DNA of 34,540 bases, from positions 1 through 34,540 of the forward strand of contig JAMOQG010000125.1 in assembly GCA_027064135.1 (NCBI GenBank), in the 5' to 3' direction. Source of the DNA: Peptostreptococcaceae bacterium (GTDB lineage: Bacteria; Bacillota; Clostridia; Peptostreptococcales; Acidaminobacteraceae). Numbering within the stretch: the stretch's first letter is position 1; every line of letters starts with the position of its first letter. This document shows, in pieces, positions 1 through 7,223 of this stretch. The translations under genes and the position numbers were made by a program. The notes beneath the pieces were generated by a model. That model did not search any database. It saw nothing but the letters and a program-made list of their open reading frames with translations, and was not told the DNA's origin.

Positions 1-124
1 CATCAATTGTCTCTTTATTGGATTTTCTAAAAATAGTCTTTCTTCCTTGCGCAGTTATTAACAACGCATCACTAACTGCAATACCAATTGTCTTGTCACC
101 AACATCTAGTCCTAATATTTTCAT
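1..124 (-). CDS. ruvX: RuvX/YqgF putative Holliday junction resolvase, partial
   Basis: Only the first 41 codons lie in the window; the rest runs off the left edge. The reading starts [19 protein letters not shown], the N-terminal RNase H-like motif of the YqgF/RuvX family, with the catalytic aspartate in [10 protein letters not shown]. The family acts in 16S rRNA 5'-end maturation and was predicted to resolve Holliday junctions. The ATG at 124 follows AGGTGG at good spacing, beginning at the stop codon of the upstream reductase gene, so the two are translationally close. alaS-ireB-ruvX is a classic Bacillota order, which supports the call. Confidence 0.9.
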   Translation of the reverse strand, partial: MKILGLDVGDKTIGIAVSDALLITAQGRKTIFRKSNKETID

Positions 125-132
125 TTAACCAC

Positions 133-1080
133 CTAAATTATCTTAATACAAAATTCATAACATTCTTTAGAACAATAACCACATAAAGTACATTTATCAG
201 GATCAACTACTGCTTGATTATTAACTATAGTTAATGCTTCTTGTTGGCAAACATCAACGCATTTACCACAACCAGTACACCAATCACCAATATGCAATTC
301 TCTTCTTTGAAAATTTAATTTTTCAATTAATTTTTTTGAGTTTTCTATATTTTCAAATTTATTAACATTAAAATTAACTTCATTTATATTTTGCATTCCA
401 ACTGCAATTGAATCAAGAAAATCCAAACTAAATACAAAATCAAAACATTCATTTATTTCAGAAAGTAAATTACCACCACCAAGCGGTTTCATTCCAAAAA
501 CACCTTTTGATTTATTTAAACTTTTTAAGGCATGAATCATACCATTTATATCTCCATCACAAATTCCAAGTCCGTTTTTATTTACAATCGGATGAATTAC
601 ATCCAACTCATCAAACTTGTTAAAAGCTTTAACACCTTCAATAAAATGCGTAGATATTCCAATAGCTTTTATAATTCCTTTTTCTTTCATTTCAATGAAA
701 TATTCAATTGCTTCATGATGTCCTTTAATAGTGTTTTCATTCATCTGCTCATGTAACATAAATATATCGACATAATCCGTATCCATTTCTTTAAGAGCCT
801 TTTCAAGACTGATTTTTGCCATTTCTCTAGTATAAGCATACGTTTTTGTTGATATGACAACATCTTCTCTTTTTACATGTTTAAGAAAATTTTTTAAATG
901 ATCATAGTTTTCATAAGCTTCTGCAGTATCAAAAAAATTTACACCTTTATTGAAAGCTTCCATAAATACCGGAAGACTTTCAGAAGGATGCATATTTTTT
1001 TGTAACGGACTTACAGTTAAAGTACCAAAAGCCATTTTTGATACTTTAATTCCTGTATTTCCTAAATAATTATAATCCAT
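133..1080 (-). CDS. Aldo/keto reductase with C-terminal 2x[4Fe-4S] ferredoxin domain
   Basis: The N-terminal ~260 residues are an AKR TIM barrel with the usual tetrad visible: Asp in FFDTAEAY, the Tyr ending the same motif, Lys in ISTKTYAY and His in MLHEQ. The last ~50 residues carry two CxxCxxCxxxC motifs (roughly residues 268-278 and 297-307), so two [4Fe-4S] clusters are expected and electrons probably come from or go to ferredoxin. This two-domain form is common in anaerobes; the substrate is unknown. The reading frame can be opened at a GTG at 1092, but the ATG at 1080, overlapping the end of ireB and preceded by GAAGAG, is preferred. It sits between ireB and ruvX, which are usually adjacent. 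Confidence 0.88.
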   Translation of the reverse strand: MDYNYLGNTGIKVSKMAFGTLTVSPLQKNMHPSESLPVFMEAFNKGVNFFDTAEAYENYDHLKNFLKHVKREDVVISTKTYAYTREMAKISLEKALKEMDTDYVDIFMLHEQMNENTIKGHHEAIEYFIEMKEKGIIKAIGISTHFIEGVKAFNKFDELDVIHPIVNKNGLGICDGDINGMIHALKSLNKSKGVFGMKPLGGGNLLSEINECFDFVFSLDFLDSIAVGMQNINEVNFNVNKFENIENSKKLIEKLNFQRRELHIGDWCTGCGKCVDVCQQEALTIVNNQAVVDPDKCTLCGYCSKECYEFCIKII

Positions 1081-1081
1081 A

Positions 1082-1333
1082 TTACTCTTCACTACCCATA
1101 TAATTAGAAATCAATTCTTCAATTAATTTATCTCTAAATACTTTTCTAATCATTCTTCTTGCATCATTGTGTGTAGTAATATATGTTGGATCACCTGAAA
1201 TTAAATATCCAGTTAACTGATTAAGTGGACTATAACCTTTTTCTTTCAAAGCTTTATAAACATGTAGCAATACTTTTTTAGCATCATATTCTTCTAATTC
1301 AAAATCAAACGCTTTTGTTTTATCCATCTTCAA
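1082..1333 (-). CDS. ireB: IreB family regulatory phosphoprotein (UPF0297, YrzL)
   Basis: An 83-residue protein matching the UPF0297 family over its whole length: start MDKTKAF, central segment with LNQLTGYLISGDPTYIT, and the NDARRMIRK helix. In Enterococcus the homologue IreB is a substrate of the PASTA kinase IreK and restrains cephalosporin resistance; phosphorylation is on N-terminal threonines, and a Thr is present at residue 4. The Shine-Dalgarno AAAGGAGG is strong and well placed. It lies 36 nt downstream of alaS and is followed by the reductase and ruvX, so it is probably cotranscribed with alaS. The presence of IreB suggests a Ser/Thr PASTA kinase elsewhere in the genome. Confidence 0.93.
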   Translation of the reverse strand: MKMDKTKAFDFELEEYDAKKVLLHVYKALKEKGYSPLNQLTGYLISGDPTYITTHNDARRMIRKVFRDKLIEELISNYMGSEE

Positions 1334-1369
1334 CCTCCTTTAATCATCCATACACTATATCTACCCAAA

Positions 1370-4003
1370 TTATAGGTTTGAAATAATTTCTTTTGCTTTT
1401 TTTATAGCATCCGGTATTTTAGAAATATCTTTTCCACCAGCTTGAGCCATATCCGGACGTCCACCACCGCCGCCACCTGTAATTTTAGCAACTTCTCTAA
1501 TAATATTTCCACAGTGAATTCCTTTTGAAAGTAATGATTTATCAGTTTTTGTTAAAAGCATTACTTTTCCATCATAAGCAGAAGCTAATAAAATAAATGT
1601 ATTTTTATTTTCGTTTATTAAATTATCTCCAAGTTCTCTTAAAGTATTACCATCGATTCCATCTAAATTCGCAATTATTGTATTAATTCCATTTATTACA
1701 AATCTAGAACTTGAAACTACTTCTTCTAAACTTGATTTAGCAAGTTTAGATTTTAAACTTTCATTTTCACTTTCTAAAACTTTCATTTCACTTTTCATAC
1801 TTTTAATTCTATTAATAACATCATTTTCATTTGTTTTAAGTTCATTTGTTATTATATTCATTTTATTAACATATGAATTTAAAAGTTCCAAAACTCTTAA
1901 ACTAGTTATAGCAATTATTCTTCTTACACCAGAAGCTACAGCAGTTTCAGTAGTTATTTTAAACATTCCTACTTCTGAAGTGTTTTCTAAATGTGTTCCA
2001 CCACATAATTCCATACTATAATCTTCCATTTTTACAACTCTAACTTCATTACCATATTTTTCACCAAATAGGGCTGTAGCGCCAAATTCTTTTGCACTTT
2101 TAATATCAGTATTTATAACTTCAATTTCCAAAGCTTCAACTATTTTATCATTTACAATTTTCTCTATTTTTTTAAGATCATCATTGCTTACTTTTTCATA
2201 ATGCGAAAAGTCAAATCTTAAAGCTTCAGGAGTTACTAAAGAACCTGCTTGGTTTACATGCTCACCAAGAACCATTTTAAGCGCTTTATGAAGCATATGT
2301 GTTGCAGTATGATTTTGAGAAACTGCAATACGTCTTTTTATATTTACAGTACCAGTAACTTTTGATAATAAAGTAACATTACCACTAACAACTTTCCCGA
2401 TATGATAAAATCTTCCTTCTCCATCTTTAGTTACATTAGTAACTTCAAATTTAAAATCATCATTTTCAATAACACCTAAATCTGCAACTTGTCCACCACT
2501 TTCAGCATAAAATGGAGTTTTATCTAAAATAATTGCACCGGTTTCTCCTGATAGTAATTTATCAACTTTTTTATCATTTATTAAAGTTACAACAGTTGCA
2601 TTAGATAAATATAAATCATAGCCAACAAACTCTGTTTTTTCTATACCAGCAAGGATATCATCACTACTTTCATCCCAACTTACAGTTTCATTTGAGTTTC
2701 TTGCTTCTCTAGCTCTTATTTTTTGTTTTTCCATTTCATCTTTAAAAGTTAACTCATCAACAGTAAAATTATTTTCTTCTAGAATCTCTTTTGTTAAATC
2801 TAAAGGAAAACCAAAAGTGTCATGTAATTTAAAAGCAACTTTTCCATCAAGTTCATTTAGACCAGATTTTTTCATATCTTCAAGATATTCATTTAGCAAA
2901 TCCATTCCTTGATCAATAGTCTCTTGAAATCTTGCTTCTTCAATTGAAATAATTTTTTTAATAAAATCTTCTTTTTTAATAAGTTCTGGATAAGCTTCTC
3001 CAGAAATTTCAATAACTTGGTCAACAAGATTTGATAAAAATGCACCTTTAATTCCTAATAATTTGCCATGACGAGCAGCTCTTCTTAAAAGTCTTCTTAA
3101 AACATAATCCCTACCTGAATTTCCTGGCATTATACCATCGCCTACCATAAAAGAAACCGCTCTTATATGATCAGTTATGATCCTTATAGAAATGTCATCT
3201 TTTTCAACTGCGCCATATTTCTTATTTGAAATTCTAGAAACTTCATCTCTAATTACTCTGAATGTATCAATATCAAAAATACTGTCAACATCCTGCATTA
3301 CACATGCCACACGTTCTAATCCCATACCAGTATCAATGTTAGGATGATCTAAAGGTATATATTCCCCCTCTTCAGTTTTGTTAAATTGAGTAAATACATG
3401 ATTCCATATTTCAATAATTCTATCGCCTTCATCTCCAGGTTTACAATCTTCTTTTTCACAAGAATATTCAGGACCTCTATCAAAATGAATTTCAGAACAA
3501 GGACCACAAGGACCAGTTCCGATTTCCCAGAAATTTTCATCTTTTCCAAGTCTAATAATTCTATCTTCAGGTATTCCTATTGTGTTAACCCATATATCAT
3601 ATGCTTCATCATCATCTAAAAATACAGAAGCCCATAACTTATCTTCTGGAATTTCTAAAACTTCAGTTAAAAACTCCCACCCCCATTGAAGTGATTCGTT
3701 TTTAAAATAATCTCCAAAAGAAAAATTTCCAAGCATTTCAAAAAAAGTTGCATGTCTTGAAGTTTTTCCAACGTTATCAATATCACCGGTTCTAATACAT
3801 TTTTGACATGTAACCATTCTTAAACTTGGTGGTGTTTCAACACCTGTAAAATAATTTTTCATAGGTGCCATTCCAGCATTTATTAGTAATAAACTATTGT
3901 CATTTTGTGGTACTAAAGGAAAGCTATTTCCAACATAATGTTCTTTAGATTCAAAAAAATCTAAAAATCTCTTTCTAATTTCATTAAGCCCTAATTTCTC
4001 CAA
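1370..4003 (-). CDS. alaS: Alanyl-tRNA synthetase
   Basis: Full-length class II synthetase that charges tRNA-Ala. Visible landmarks are the N-terminal LNEIRKRFLDFFESK, the catalytic core with TCQKCIRTGDIDNVG and RHATFFEMLGNFSFGDYFK, the editing domain with HTATHMLHKAL and CGGTHLENTSEVG (zinc/editing ligands), a coiled-coil linker, and the C-terminal glycine-rich GGGGGGRPDMAQAGG. The open frame extends 14 codons further upstream (to 4045), but AGGAGG lies inside that extension six bases before a TTG, and homologues begin at that point, so TTG at 4003 is chosen as the start. About 878 residues, normal for the family. It has its own promoter (4062-4090) and heads the alaS-ireB-AKR-ruvX unit. No T-box was seen. 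Confidence 0.97.
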   Translation of the reverse strand: MEKLGLNEIRKRFLDFFESKEHYVGNSFPLVPQNDNSLLLINAGMAPMKNYFTGVETPPSLRMVTCQKCIRTGDIDNVGKTSRHATFFEMLGNFSFGDYFKNESLQWGWEFLTEVLEIPEDKLWASVFLDDDEAYDIWVNTIGIPEDRIIRLGKDENFWEIGTGPCGPCSEIHFDRGPEYSCEKEDCKPGDEGDRIIEIWNHVFTQFNKTEEGEYIPLDHPNIDTGMGLERVACVMQDVDSIFDIDTFRVIRDEVSRISNKKYGAVEKDDISIRIITDHIRAVSFMVGDGIMPGNSGRDYVLRRLLRRAARHGKLLGIKGAFLSNLVDQVIEISGEAYPELIKKEDFIKKIISIEEARFQETIDQGMDLLNEYLEDMKKSGLNELDGKVAFKLHDTFGFPLDLTKEILEENNFTVDELTFKDEMEKQKIRAREARNSNETVSWDESSDDILAGIEKTEFVGYDLYLSNATVVTLINDKKVDKLLSGETGAIILDKTPFYAESGGQVADLGVIENDDFKFEVTNVTKDGEGRFYHIGKVVSGNVTLLSKVTGTVNIKRRIAVSQNHTATHMLHKALKMVLGEHVNQAGSLVTPEALRFDFSHYEKVSNDDLKKIEKIVNDKIVEALEIEVINTDIKSAKEFGATALFGEKYGNEVRVVKMEDYSMELCGGTHLENTSEVGMFKITTETAVASGVRRIIAITSLRVLELLNSYVNKMNIITNELKTNENDVINRIKSMKSEMKVLESENESLKSKLAKSSLEEVVSSSRFVINGINTIIANLDGIDGNTLRELGDNLINENKNTFILLASAYDGKVMLLTKTDKSLLSKGIHCGNIIREVAKITGGGGGGRPDMAQAGGKDISKIPDAIKKAKEIISNL

Positions 4004-4023
4004 ATTTATCCTCCTCATTAAAT

Positions 4024-4046
4024 AATGACCCCTAAAAGAGATCATT
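4024..4046 (-). promoter_or_regulatory. Hairpin in the alaS 5' leader
   Basis: Nine-base-pair inverted repeat (two G-U pairs in RNA) with a five-base loop, just upstream of the alaS ribosome site. With transcription starting near 4055 it would occupy most of the roughly 50-nt leader. There is no U-run after it, so it is not an intrinsic terminator; it may stabilise the mRNA or serve in control. Function is inference. Confidence 0.4.
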
Positions 4047-4061
4047 AACCATTCTCATTTG

Positions 4062-4090
4062 ATTATAACATAATTTTTTGATTAAGTGAA
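4062..4090 (-). promoter_or_regulatory. alaS promoter
   Basis: On the minus strand TTCACT (4085-4090), a 17-base spacer and TATAAT (4062-4067), with a TGn extension of the -10. Predicted start of transcription is near 4055. It explains why alaS is transcribed separately from the hemolysin III operon just upstream. Confidence 0.7.
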
Positions 4091-4095
4091 TATGG

Positions 4096-4127
4096 AATTA
4101 GTTTTAAAAAAGTTTAAAAAACTAATT
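4096..4127 (-). terminator. Weak candidate terminator after the hemolysin III gene
   Basis: Ten-base-pair inverted repeat made almost only of A and T, with a 12-base loop, right after the hemolysin III stop codon. The T-runs lie in the arms and loop rather than after the stem, so it is at best a poor intrinsic terminator. Confidence 0.25.
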
Positions 4128-4128
4128 A

Positions 4129-4767
4129 TTATCCAACTATATAGTACATTGAAAAGAAATGACAAACACTGCCTCCAAGAACAAATAAATGCCAAATTGC
4201 ATGGTTAAACTTTAAGTTCTTCCATAAATAAAAAATAGTACCTAACGAATATGTAATACCACCAGCAACAAGAAATGCCAACGATACCGAATTCAAATTA
4301 TTAACTAAAGGTTTTATTGCAAATATAACAAGCCATCCCATAATTAAATACATTATTGTTGATAAAATCTTAAATCTCTTTGAAAAAAACATTTTAAATA
4401 TTACTCCAAATAAGGCAATCGACCAAACAGTTATTAATAATACAATCCCTATTTTTCCTTTTAAAACCAGAAGAGCAATTGGAGTGTATGATCCAGCTAT
4501 TAAAACATAAATTGCAGAATGATCAAATATTTTTAATTTATCTTTAATTTCCCCTTTTGGAACACTATGATATAAGGTTGAAGCCATATATAATAAAACA
4601 AGACTTGAACCATAAATACTAAAACCAACTACATATGAAATTTCATTATAGCTAATTCCTTTTTTAATTAAAATAACAAGTGCAATTATTGACAAAATAA
4701 ATCCAATAAAATGTGTAACAGAATTTAAAATTTCTTCATAGAAATCAAGTTTGCTTTTTAGATCCAT
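4129..4767 (-). CDS. Hemolysin III / PAQR-family seven-TM membrane protein
   Basis: 212 residues with about seven hydrophobic segments, typical of the YqfA/hemolysin III (PAQR) family. The metal-ligand style motifs of the family are visible: TLYHSVP near residue 66, DHSAIYVLIAGSYTP near 83-97, and HAIWHLFVLGG near the C-terminus. The biochemical role in bacteria is unsettled; some members affect membrane lipid homeostasis. The start ATG at 4767 lies inside the last codons of the diadenylate cyclase gene, with a GGGGGG ribosome site inside that gene's coding sequence, so the two are translationally coupled. Last gene of the acyP-ACT-DAC operon. Confidence 0.92.
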   Translation of the reverse strand: MDLKSKLDFYEEILNSVTHFIGFILSIIALVILIKKGISYNEISYVVGFSIYGSSLVLLYMASTLYHSVPKGEIKDKLKIFDHSAIYVLIAGSYTPIALLVLKGKIGIVLLITVWSIALFGVIFKMFFSKRFKILSTIMYLIMGWLVIFAIKPLVNNLNSVSLAFLVAGGITYSLGTIFYLWKNLKFNHAIWHLFVLGGSVCHFFSMYYIVG

Positions 4768-6178
4768 TAAAAATACCCCCCATTATATCAATTGTATATC
4801 TTGAAATCAAATCAACATATCCATCTTCTGAAATAACTACTGCTAAACAATCCGAAAAATTCTCTTTGTTTTTTATTGTTTCAACATACCTAATCGCAGA
4901 GTTATATCTTGCTCCTCTAGCGGTATTACCGTTGTTGCTTGCCATACCATCAAGAATAACCCCAATACCATAACATTTACATTCTGTATCAATTAAAACC
5001 GCGCCATCAATACTTGTTATTTCCTTTACAATTGATGGTGTAATTTCTTTTTCATCTACTCTAAACGCCTGACTTTTCAATCTTTCCGTTTCACTTCTAG
5101 CATTTTTACTAATAATTATCATAGTTCCATGTTTTTGCTTAACAGCTTCAATTATAACAGAATATAATTTACCTATTTTCTCGCTTGAAAGATTTTTAAA
5201 TAATTCACCCATTCTTCTTTTGAATTCACTATAAGTTATTTTATTTTGTGGAAGATAAACTTTTTCATAATCAACTTTAAATAATTTCTTATTTGAATAC
5301 AGAAGTTGCCAAGAATATACATCTAAATATTCCACAATAAATATATCTTCTAGTTCATCATTGTAATTGCCAATTAAACGGCATATTCCATAAACATATT
5401 TACCATCTGATAATAAAGAAACATCATTATTACAAATCTCAAGAAGTTTTCTAACAAGCCTTTTGTTTTTTAACAACACCTTTTCCTTTAGCATTAATAT
5501 TTTTTCGATATTAGGATGGTTATCGTATATAAAATTTTCGCTTGTAAAAACAATTTTCCCTTTTGAGGTATTACTTTCATAATAAACTGATGAAATATCA
5601 TTTATCTGATTAAAGATATCATTTAACATATTCATCCCTAAACAGTCACTAATAAATAATTTTGCTGCTTTTCTTATGATTTCTTTATAATCAAGAACTA
5701 CTATTTTTTTCCCGTTAGATAAAGTATCATTTGCATTATTTATTTCTTTAATCATTTCAATAATATTTATTTCCAAAAATGAAGAATATTTATTTTTTTT
5801 TAATATCACATGTCTACTAAAAATATTTTTATCAATTGAAATTCTTATAAGAAATACACTATCATCTGCAATCGAAGGATTTGAGTAAAATGAAAGTTTT
5901 TCTTTTTCAAAATCATAATTAGAAAAAATTGCATCATAATGTTTTTTATATTCATCTTCTTCTATAAATTTTCTTAGATCAAGGTTTGAATTGAATTTAT
6001 AATCAATATTTGTTTCATGATATTCTGGCAAAAGTTCAAACTCATAACCTTTTACATTTTTATTAAATTTAACTACAGACACTTCTGGATTTAATTCTCT
6101 ATCAATGTTATTGAAAACACCTTTGACAAAAAGCCTCAGAAATCTCATATATTTTTTTAATTTTAATTCACTATTCAT
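4745..6178 (-). CDS. Diadenylate cyclase (DisA_N/DAC domain) with long N-terminal sensor region
   Basis: 477 residues. The last ~140 residues form a DAC domain: HGTMIIIS near 345, the catalytic DGA at 391-393 (IDGAVLID), and GARYNSA at 422-428, where the classic RHR motif would be. It would make the second messenger c-di-AMP from two ATP. The preceding ~340 residues have no transmembrane segment and match no CdaA, DisA or CdaS layout; from memory they resemble the long N-terminal sensor domains (DACNV-like) of atypical cyclases. The start ATG at 6178 follows GGGTGA. It ends in TGA, where reading on would give a different protein, so TGA is a stop here. Domain assignment is firm; activity with RYN in place of RHR is inferred. 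Confidence 0.85.
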   Translation of the reverse strand: MNSELKLKKYMRFLRLFVKGVFNNIDRELNPEVSVVKFNKNVKGYEFELLPEYHETNIDYKFNSNLDLRKFIEEDEYKKHYDAIFSNYDFEKEKLSFYSNPSIADDSVFLIRISIDKNIFSRHVILKKNKYSSFLEINIIEMIKEINNANDTLSNGKKIVVLDYKEIIRKAAKLFISDCLGMNMLNDIFNQINDISSVYYESNTSKGKIVFTSENFIYDNHPNIEKILMLKEKVLLKNKRLVRKLLEICNNDVSLLSDGKYVYGICRLIGNYNDELEDIFIVEYLDVYSWQLLYSNKKLFKVDYEKVYLPQNKITYSEFKRRMGELFKNLSSEKIGKLYSVIIEAVKQKHGTMIIISKNARSETERLKSQAFRVDEKEITPSIVKEITSIDGAVLIDTECKCYGIGVILDGMASNNGNTARGARYNSAIRYVETIKNKENFSDCLAVVISEDGYVDLISRYTIDIMGGIFNGSKKQT

Positions 6179-6193
6179 AAATTCACCCGTTTG

Positions 6194-6451
6194 TTATAAA
6201 TCTGCAAATTCTTCTTCAGAAAAAGTATCTATAACTAAATTATATTCTTTTTCAATTATATTTAATTCTTCTAAAAGCCCATCTAAGTCATTTTCGTTAT
6301 CTATAGAAAAAAATAATTTCATTTTAAATATTTCTTTATTAACTGATTGTTCAGCTGAATATATATTTGCATTTTTCTTTGATATTGCAGTTGAAATTCT
6401 TGCTACTATACCAACATTATCATTACCAGTTATTTTTAGCATATATAACAT
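6194..6451 (-). CDS. ACT domain protein (UPF0237 type)
   Basis: 85 residues, one ACT domain and nothing else: LKITGNDNVGIVARISTAIS is the first strand-loop-helix, with the ligand-site glycine before IVARIS, followed by ANIYSAEQSV and a second beta-alpha-beta unit. Such stand-alone ACT proteins probably bind an amino acid or other small ligand as a regulator; the ligand is not known. The start ATG follows GGAGGATGAT, which lies over the end of the acylphosphatase gene. It lies 15 nt before the diadenylate cyclase gene, so a link between ligand sensing and c-di-AMP output is possible but unproved. Confidence 0.88.
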   Translation of the reverse strand: MLYMLKITGNDNVGIVARISTAISKKNANIYSAEQSVNKEIFKMKLFFSIDNENDLDGLLEELNIIEKEYNLVIDTFSEEEFADL

Positions 6452-6454
6452 AAA

Positions 6455-6718
6455 TCATCCTCCATGTTTAATTCTAAATGTACTATCATTACACAAATAG
6501 CTACTACGTTCTTCTTTTAGTACTCTAGAGTATCCATTTCCATTTCTAATCTCTAAAAGAAAAGCGTTAATATTTTTTGAATTATCATTAATTACTAATT
6601 CAACATTTCCATTAAAAAGATTTTTTACATATCCAGATATTTGATATTTTAAAGCAGTTGATTGAACAAAAAATCTAAAGCCAACTCCTTGAACTCTACC
6701 AGAAAAAATTATTTTCAT
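6455..6718 (-). CDS. acyP: Acylphosphatase
   Basis: 87 residues, the normal length. The signature GRVQGVGFRFFVQ gives the phosphate-binding loop and the catalytic arginine (GFRFF), and VKNLFNGNVELVI holds the catalytic asparagine. It hydrolyses acyl phosphates such as carbamoyl- or 1,3-bisphosphoglycerate in the cytosol. First gene of the operon with the ACT protein, diadenylate cyclase and hemolysin III. It stops at TGA in the same frame as the next gene, only three bases before that gene's ATG; a read-through product would be an acylphosphatase-ACT fusion. Confidence 0.95.
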   Translation of the reverse strand: MKIIFSGRVQGVGFRFFVQSTALKYQISGYVKNLFNGNVELVINDNSKNINAFLLEIRNGNGYSRVLKEERSSYLCNDSTFRIKHGG

Positions 6719-6754
6719 AAAATCATCCCATTCATAATAATCCTTTTCACCTTA

Positions 6755-6782
6755 AGTATACAACAATTTACACATTTTTGAA
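6755..6782 (-). promoter_or_regulatory. Promoter of the acyP-ACT-DAC-hemolysin III operon
   Basis: Minus-strand TTCAAA (6777-6782), 16-base spacer and TATACT (6755-6760), about 37 nt before the acyP ATG. The pair fits a sigma-A promoter reasonably well and is divergent from the HesB promoter. Confidence 0.5.
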
Positions 6783-6830
6783 ACAGTTCTTTTTAATCCC
6801 TACCATTTTAGTAATAATTACAAAAAAAGA

Positions 6831-6858
6831 TTGACATTTCCCATTTTCATGTTAAATT
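6831..6858 (+). promoter_or_regulatory. Promoter of the HesB-like selenoprotein gene
   Basis: A consensus TTGACA (6831-6836), 16-base spacer and TAAATT (6853-6858) with a TG two bases upstream of the -10 box. It is followed by the ribosome site GGAGGTG at 6866-6872 and the ATG at 6880. A perfect -35 in front of a gene broken by an in-frame TGA argues that the gene is alive. Confidence 0.7.
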
Positions 6859-6879
6859 ATTAAATGGAGGTGTTTTATT

Positions 6880-7188
6880 ATGTATATAAAAACAAATGAA
6901 GAGACATGTAACGAAATTAAAAAAATAACAAGCGCACAAGATGACAAACCAAAAAATGTAAGAATATTTATAGCAGGCATTGGTTGAGGTGGCCCATCAT
7001 TAGGTCTAGGTTTAGACGAAAAGAAACCCGAAGATGTTATGGAAGAAGTCTTTGGAACTAACTTCATTATGGCAAAAGATATATATGATCAAATGGGAGA
7101 AATTACTGTTGAATACAAAATGAATGGATTCAGTGTAATACCTACAGATCAAGAGCCATCTGATTGCGGTTCATGCTCAGGTTGCTAA
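6880..7188 (+). CDS. HesB/IscA-like protein, probable selenoprotein (in-frame UGA = Sec36)
   Basis: Reading through the TGA at 6985-6987 gives a 102-residue protein: MYIKTNEETC at the start, then VRIFIAGIG-U-GGPSLGLGLDE, and a C-terminal DCGSCSGC. This is the layout of the small HesB-like family, in which the residue before GGPS is the first conserved cysteine and the C-terminal cysteines are the other ligands; HesB-like selenoproteins with U at this place are known in bacteria. The rest of the frame is intact, has a strong ribosome site and promoter, and ends at TAA before a good terminator. A hairpin fitting bacterial SECIS rules follows the UGA. The alternative is a nonsense mutation. Probable role: Fe-S or redox function; not established. 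Confidence 0.8.
6985..7017 (+). promoter_or_regulatory. UGA codon and SECIS-like stem-loop
   Basis: The UGA (6985-6987) is followed by a perfect five-base-pair stem GTCTA/TAGAC (7004-7008 with 7013-7017) closing the tetraloop GGTT. The loop begins 21 nt after the UGA and has G in its first two positions, as known bacterial SECIS elements do (loop about 16-37 nt after the UGA). The lower part of the stem is weak in my hand fold. Confidence 0.55.
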
Positions 7189-7192
7189 TAAT

Positions 7193-7222
7193 AAAAAACA
7201 TCCAAATAATGGATGTTTTTTT
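7193..7222. terminator. Bidirectional intrinsic terminator
   Basis: Eleven-base-pair stem AAAAAACATCC / GGATGTTTTTT with a seven-base loop. The T-run (or A-run on the other strand) lets it end both the selenoprotein transcript and the convergent yihY-type transcript. Confidence 0.85.
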
Positions 7223-7223
7223 A

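Noticed and set aside
3349-3619. Opposed open frames inside alaS, and similar ones inside folP/folE and the 760-residue gene
   Set aside because: No ribosome sites or family similarity; they mirror strongly conserved genes on the other strand.
4004-4128. T-box riboswitch before alaS
   Set aside because: Only ~50 nt of leader, and no T-box core sequence or specifier loop.
6455-6457. Second Sec or read-through site joining acylphosphatase to the ACT protein
   Set aside because: Both proteins are full length on their own, the ACT gene has its own GGAGGATGAT ribosome site and ATG three bases on, and no conserved Cys is expected there.
6985-6987. UGA read as tryptophan (Mycoplasma-type code)
   Set aside because: TGA ends the acylphosphatase, diadenylate cyclase, DAHP synthase and HAD phosphatase genes at the proper family lengths, and all tryptophans checked are TGG; Trp would also replace a metal-ligand Cys.
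6852-7067. Open frame of 71 codons on the minus strand across the HesB-like gene
   Set aside because: It is the shadow of the plus-strand HesB-like protein, has no ribosome site, and covers its promoter; the plus strand reads as a conserved family.
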